Source: Strix aluco | Taxonomy: Eukaryota > Chordata > Aves > Strigiformes > Strigidae | Assembly (NCBI RefSeq): GCF_031877795.1 | Contig: NC_133971.1 | Coordinates: forward strand, 95,486,654-95,550,653 | Direction: 5' to 3' | DNA length: 64,000 bases | Shown: positions 61,401-64,000 of the stretch, piece after piece | How the letters are laid out: every line of letters starts with the position of its first letter | Position numbering within the stretch: the first letter of the stretch is position 1 | Made by a program: the position numbers and the translations under genes | The notes under the pieces: generated by a model | Databases searched by the model: none | Seen by the model: only the letters and a program-made list of their open reading frames with translations | Told to the model about the DNA's origin: nothing

Positions 61401-62181
61401 CCGCTTCCCCACGTAAGGTCAGTGCGGCCTCTGGATACAGCCATGTCCATAAAGTCCATATTCTCTTGATCTAAATGCAAGGGCCATCTTTGCCCGCTTT
61501 GAAAATCGCTGCCAGTCTGCTAAACTACCTCAGATAACAAAAACCAGCTCATGCTCACTTTATCCCTCCACCTTTTACTGCAACAGCTAATTTACACGCT
61601 GTTGCTGTTTAATAAAGAATTGAGCCCCAGCAAAAGGGCAGAGTGATTTCTTTCAGCACCATGAGTCTGCAGTTGCAGTTAGTAAGGAAGTCATTAATGG
61701 CCAACAGAAGTTAATGAATAAAGAATAGCTTTTTAGAATAGTGGTTAATCCTGTCAGCCAGCTGTAAATTTTCTAAGAACAGCAATGAAACAGAACAGAG
61801 CCAGCTTGCTCAGCACAGTGCTATGCCAAGTTTGAAAGAATTGGTGTCTAATTTGAAGTACTAAATATGACCAAATTATCTATAAAGTGCAGCTTTCATA
61901 GACATTTCATGTGGCTCCTGGGTTTTAAAATATTATTATAAGCAACCCTCTGAAGTGGCTTTTCAAGGTAAGAGTCAGCTTTTACTAAAAGCACTGAACT
62001 CTTACGCCTTACTCGTTGCTTGCACAAACTCTGTGACGTGCGCGCTGGGTTTCAGCGTGAGCTGAGTGGCTGTACTGATTCAACTCTCTCGTTAGGTGTA
62101 CAACAGCAGAGGAGCAAATGGATCTCCAGGAAAAACCTTCAAAGTCCATCTCCAGCTTTGGGACACAGCCGGCCAGGAAAG
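58301..62181 (+). CDS. RAB27B: RAB27B, first two coding exons (gene runs off the right edge)
   Basis: Small Rab GTPase that directs docking and exocytosis of secretory granules, melanosome-like vesicles and exosomes; the family is membrane-anchored by prenylation. Exons 58301-58453 and 62096-62181 give residues 1-80. The P-loop GDSGVGKT (16-23), switch I Thr41 in [10 protein letters not shown] and WDTAGQER (73-80, with catalytic Gln78) are intact. The start [16 protein letters not shown] fits RAB27B, as does [16 protein letters not shown], where RAB27A differs (SVLYQYTDGKFNSKF). The ATG lies 19 bp after an acceptor, so a 5' UTR exon is upstream. The remaining exons, with the NKxD motif and the C-terminal cysteines, are outside the window. 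Confidence 0.96.
58454..59061 (+). other. RAB27B: RAB27B intron, left part
   Basis: Unique-looking intronic DNA. No further exon seen. Confidence 0.6.
59062..59820 (+). mobile_element. CR1 LINE 3' fragment, young subfamily, in RAB27B intron
   Basis: Runs from TTCTGCCCTTGGGCCACAAC to GATTCTGGGATTCTGT. It is one of the longest young-subfamily copies, in the same orientation as the host gene. ORF2 is interrupted near 59160. Confidence 0.94.
59821..62095 (+). other. RAB27B: RAB27B intron, right part
   Basis: AT-rich intronic DNA. The only element noted is a short CR1-like scrap at 61267-61326. Confidence 0.55.
61267..61326 (-). mobile_element. Old CR1 3' end, antisense
   Basis: GAATCACAGAATAGTCTAGG and GGTCATCTAGTCCAACCCC match the complement of a CR1 terminus of another subfamily. 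Confidence 0.75.
62096..62181 (+). CDS. RAB27B: RAB27B coding exon 2
   Basis: The acceptor is CTCTCGTTAG/GTG and the donor GGAAAG/GTAACG; 28 codons plus two bases (phase 2). It encodes the loop [18 protein letters not shown] and [10 protein letters not shown]. The loop differs slightly from the mammalian form; switch II is identical as far as seen. Confidence 0.95.
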
Positions 62182-64000
62182 GTAACGGAGTTCAGCTCAT
62201 TGAAAAGCAATTCAGAATTTTTCACGCTTCTGGGTTAAACCATTAGTCCACTCAGGTGAAAAAAGAAATCTCAGAAATCCTCGTGTTTTAGGATAAGAAA
62301 AATATCTTCCCAAAATAAATGTTTTTCTGACTTTGCTTTCGTGTGGTGATCAGAGGATCCCAGAAAATAGGACTGGAAGAACTGAAGGTGGTCTGCTCCC
62401 TGCCTCGGCAGCACGCTGCCGTGTTTCTGGCACACGCAGGTTGTTGGGTCATTGGTTAGCTCGTTTGTTTTGTTTCGTACTGGTTTTTGGCTTCGTAATG
62501 TTCTTAATCTCCTTCAGAAGATACTGGATAATCTACCTAGCTGTCCTCTTCTCCCATCTCAACTCTTTGCTGTTGGGTTGGATGGTAAAGGGTGTTGGAT
62601 AAACTGAAGTGGAATATCGTTAGGACAGGGCCTACGACAATCCGGCGAGGGCGGAAGGGGGCCAAACGTGTTCACCCTGAAGATGAGAAGACTAATTACT
62701 GTCTTCATCTACCCAGTGAGGAGAAGAGCCAGCCTCGTCTCAGCTAAGGGGCAGGAGGTGGCAGTCACCAGCAGCAGCACCGATATTCCAGCTAGGTAGA
62801 AGAACACAAAGCGTTGGCCGTGGGAGAGGTTCTCTCTCAGTGCAGTCTGTGTTCCCTCAGGTGTCACAGCTCAGGTGCACAAGGTCCTGAGCAGCCTGAT
62901 GCCTTCCTCAAGTCCTGTCCACTTGACATGCCTTGGGCTTGCTCAGACATTTCCGTGGCTGGCAGCCTTTCTGGGCTTGTTGGCCGGAAAGCGGATCCAT
63001 CGCCAGGTGTGTGATAGGTCAATAATCACACCCTCGGGAGAGACATCGCTTATTTATTTTAGGGTTGCTCAAGCCTGGGTGCCTGGTGGTTTCCCACAAA
63101 TCAAGCACCCCAACGGAACTTTTCACGCTGTATTTATACACAAAACTTGCAGAGTTAGTAATTTGCCAAGTCCATCCTCTCTAGGATGACTGGTTAGTAA
63201 TTTGCATACAATTATAACACGCAATACTTCTACTACTACACACGCTCAGGGGAAGGGTCTTCACCTGGCCAAGGCTCTTCTTGACCTGTAGACGTGATTT
63301 TTAGTATTAAATGAGGGTAGTTCAGCGAAGGATCCACGGGCCTTGAGTTTGTTTGCCAAGTTGGCACCGTATCCTCTTCAAGGGCTGATGACTCTGGCAT
63401 GTCCTCGCTCAAAGGTGGCTGTTGACTTGTTCTGCTGTTGAGGGATGCCTTTAGCTTCAACATATCCCAAGAACATCTTTCTTGACCTAAGCCTGATATT
63501 GCTACGTTGTTCTAAAAGTTTAACCTTCAACATTCTCTACGGCCCCAGGCTGATTCCAGCCTCTCAGCACCAGTGGGGTGGAGAATTCCAGTTCAAGTCT
63601 CATCAGTGCTGAGTAGCAGGGAAGAATCGCTTCTTATCTTAACCTTTATGGGGCTTTTTGTCACCTTTGCAGCAACAGTTGTCACAACAAAGTTCATGAC
63701 TGACCAGAACCCTCCTTTGCAGGTGGATTTTTTTTATTTAACCCGTCGTTCCCCGTCTTCTGTGTGCGCGCTTGTTTGTTCTCCCCAAAGACCTTTTTGA
63801 CTTGTCGCTCTTAAACTCGATCCTATTATTTTTGTCGCCTGTCAGCAAGGGAAGAAGATGCAACTCACACCTATTTCCTCTGTAATCACGACTGAAGAGC
63901 AGCAGACTGAAGCGTTGAGGAAGGAAGGAAAGTAGTGATGAGGCAGATCTCAGGTTTCCAGAGCAAGCAGTGCAAATACCGGGTGGGAGAGGTCGCTGCT
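62182..64000 (+). other. RAB27B: RAB27B intron, no further exon before the window edge
   Basis: No sequence encoding the next Rab segment (after WDTAGQER) was found on the + strand. The open frames present have no Rab similarity. Confidence 0.6.

Noticed and set aside
63573..63800. Possible further RAB27B exon near the right edge
   Set aside because: The translation does not match the Rab segment expected after WDTAGQER, and the phase is not supported.

Overview
The window looks like vertebrate nuclear DNA, most likely from a bird (a crocodilian or turtle is less likely). It holds spliced genes with GT-AG introns, long non-coding stretches, and many CR1-type LINE 3' fragments that end in ATTCTGTG-like octamers. 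No other transposon class is comparably abundant. No rRNA, tRNA, CRISPR array or bacterial-type operon was seen.

Left end (1172-6796, + strand): seven exons join with no frameshift or stop into the C-terminal 363 residues of a two-domain cupin (bicupin) protein resembling oxalate decarboxylases. Both cupin domains keep the His-x-His, Glu and His metal ligands, and four N-glycosylation sequons point to a secreted protein. The start codon and any signal peptide are not in the window. I know of no described vertebrate gene of this kind, so this is the main candidate for something new. An antisense CR1 copy sits 47 bp upstream of the third visible exon.

Middle (about 7 to 44 kb): no convincing gene. 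It contains a GC-richer minisatellite (7840-8338), an AT-rich hairpin-forming minisatellite (23318-24001), a 400-bp pure-purine pentanucleotide array (34078-34478) and most of the CR1 copies. At least three CR1 subfamilies are present; one has several near-identical copies, which suggests recent activity.

Promoter-like region (44.4 to 45.6 kb): a G-rich minisatellite leads into a CpG island with a good splice donor (45426/45427) and a 52-bp perfect palindrome centred on a NotI-type site. I infer that this is the promoter and non-coding first exon of the next gene.

Right end (58301 onward, + strand): the first two coding exons of RAB27B, a secretory-vesicle Rab GTPase, which continues beyond the window. 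The 45.4-58.3 kb stretch is then probably its first intron; it holds a 384-bp tandem duplication and further CR1 copies. The bicupin gene and RAB27B lie in the same orientation about 51 kb apart, and nothing in the sequence shows a functional link between them.
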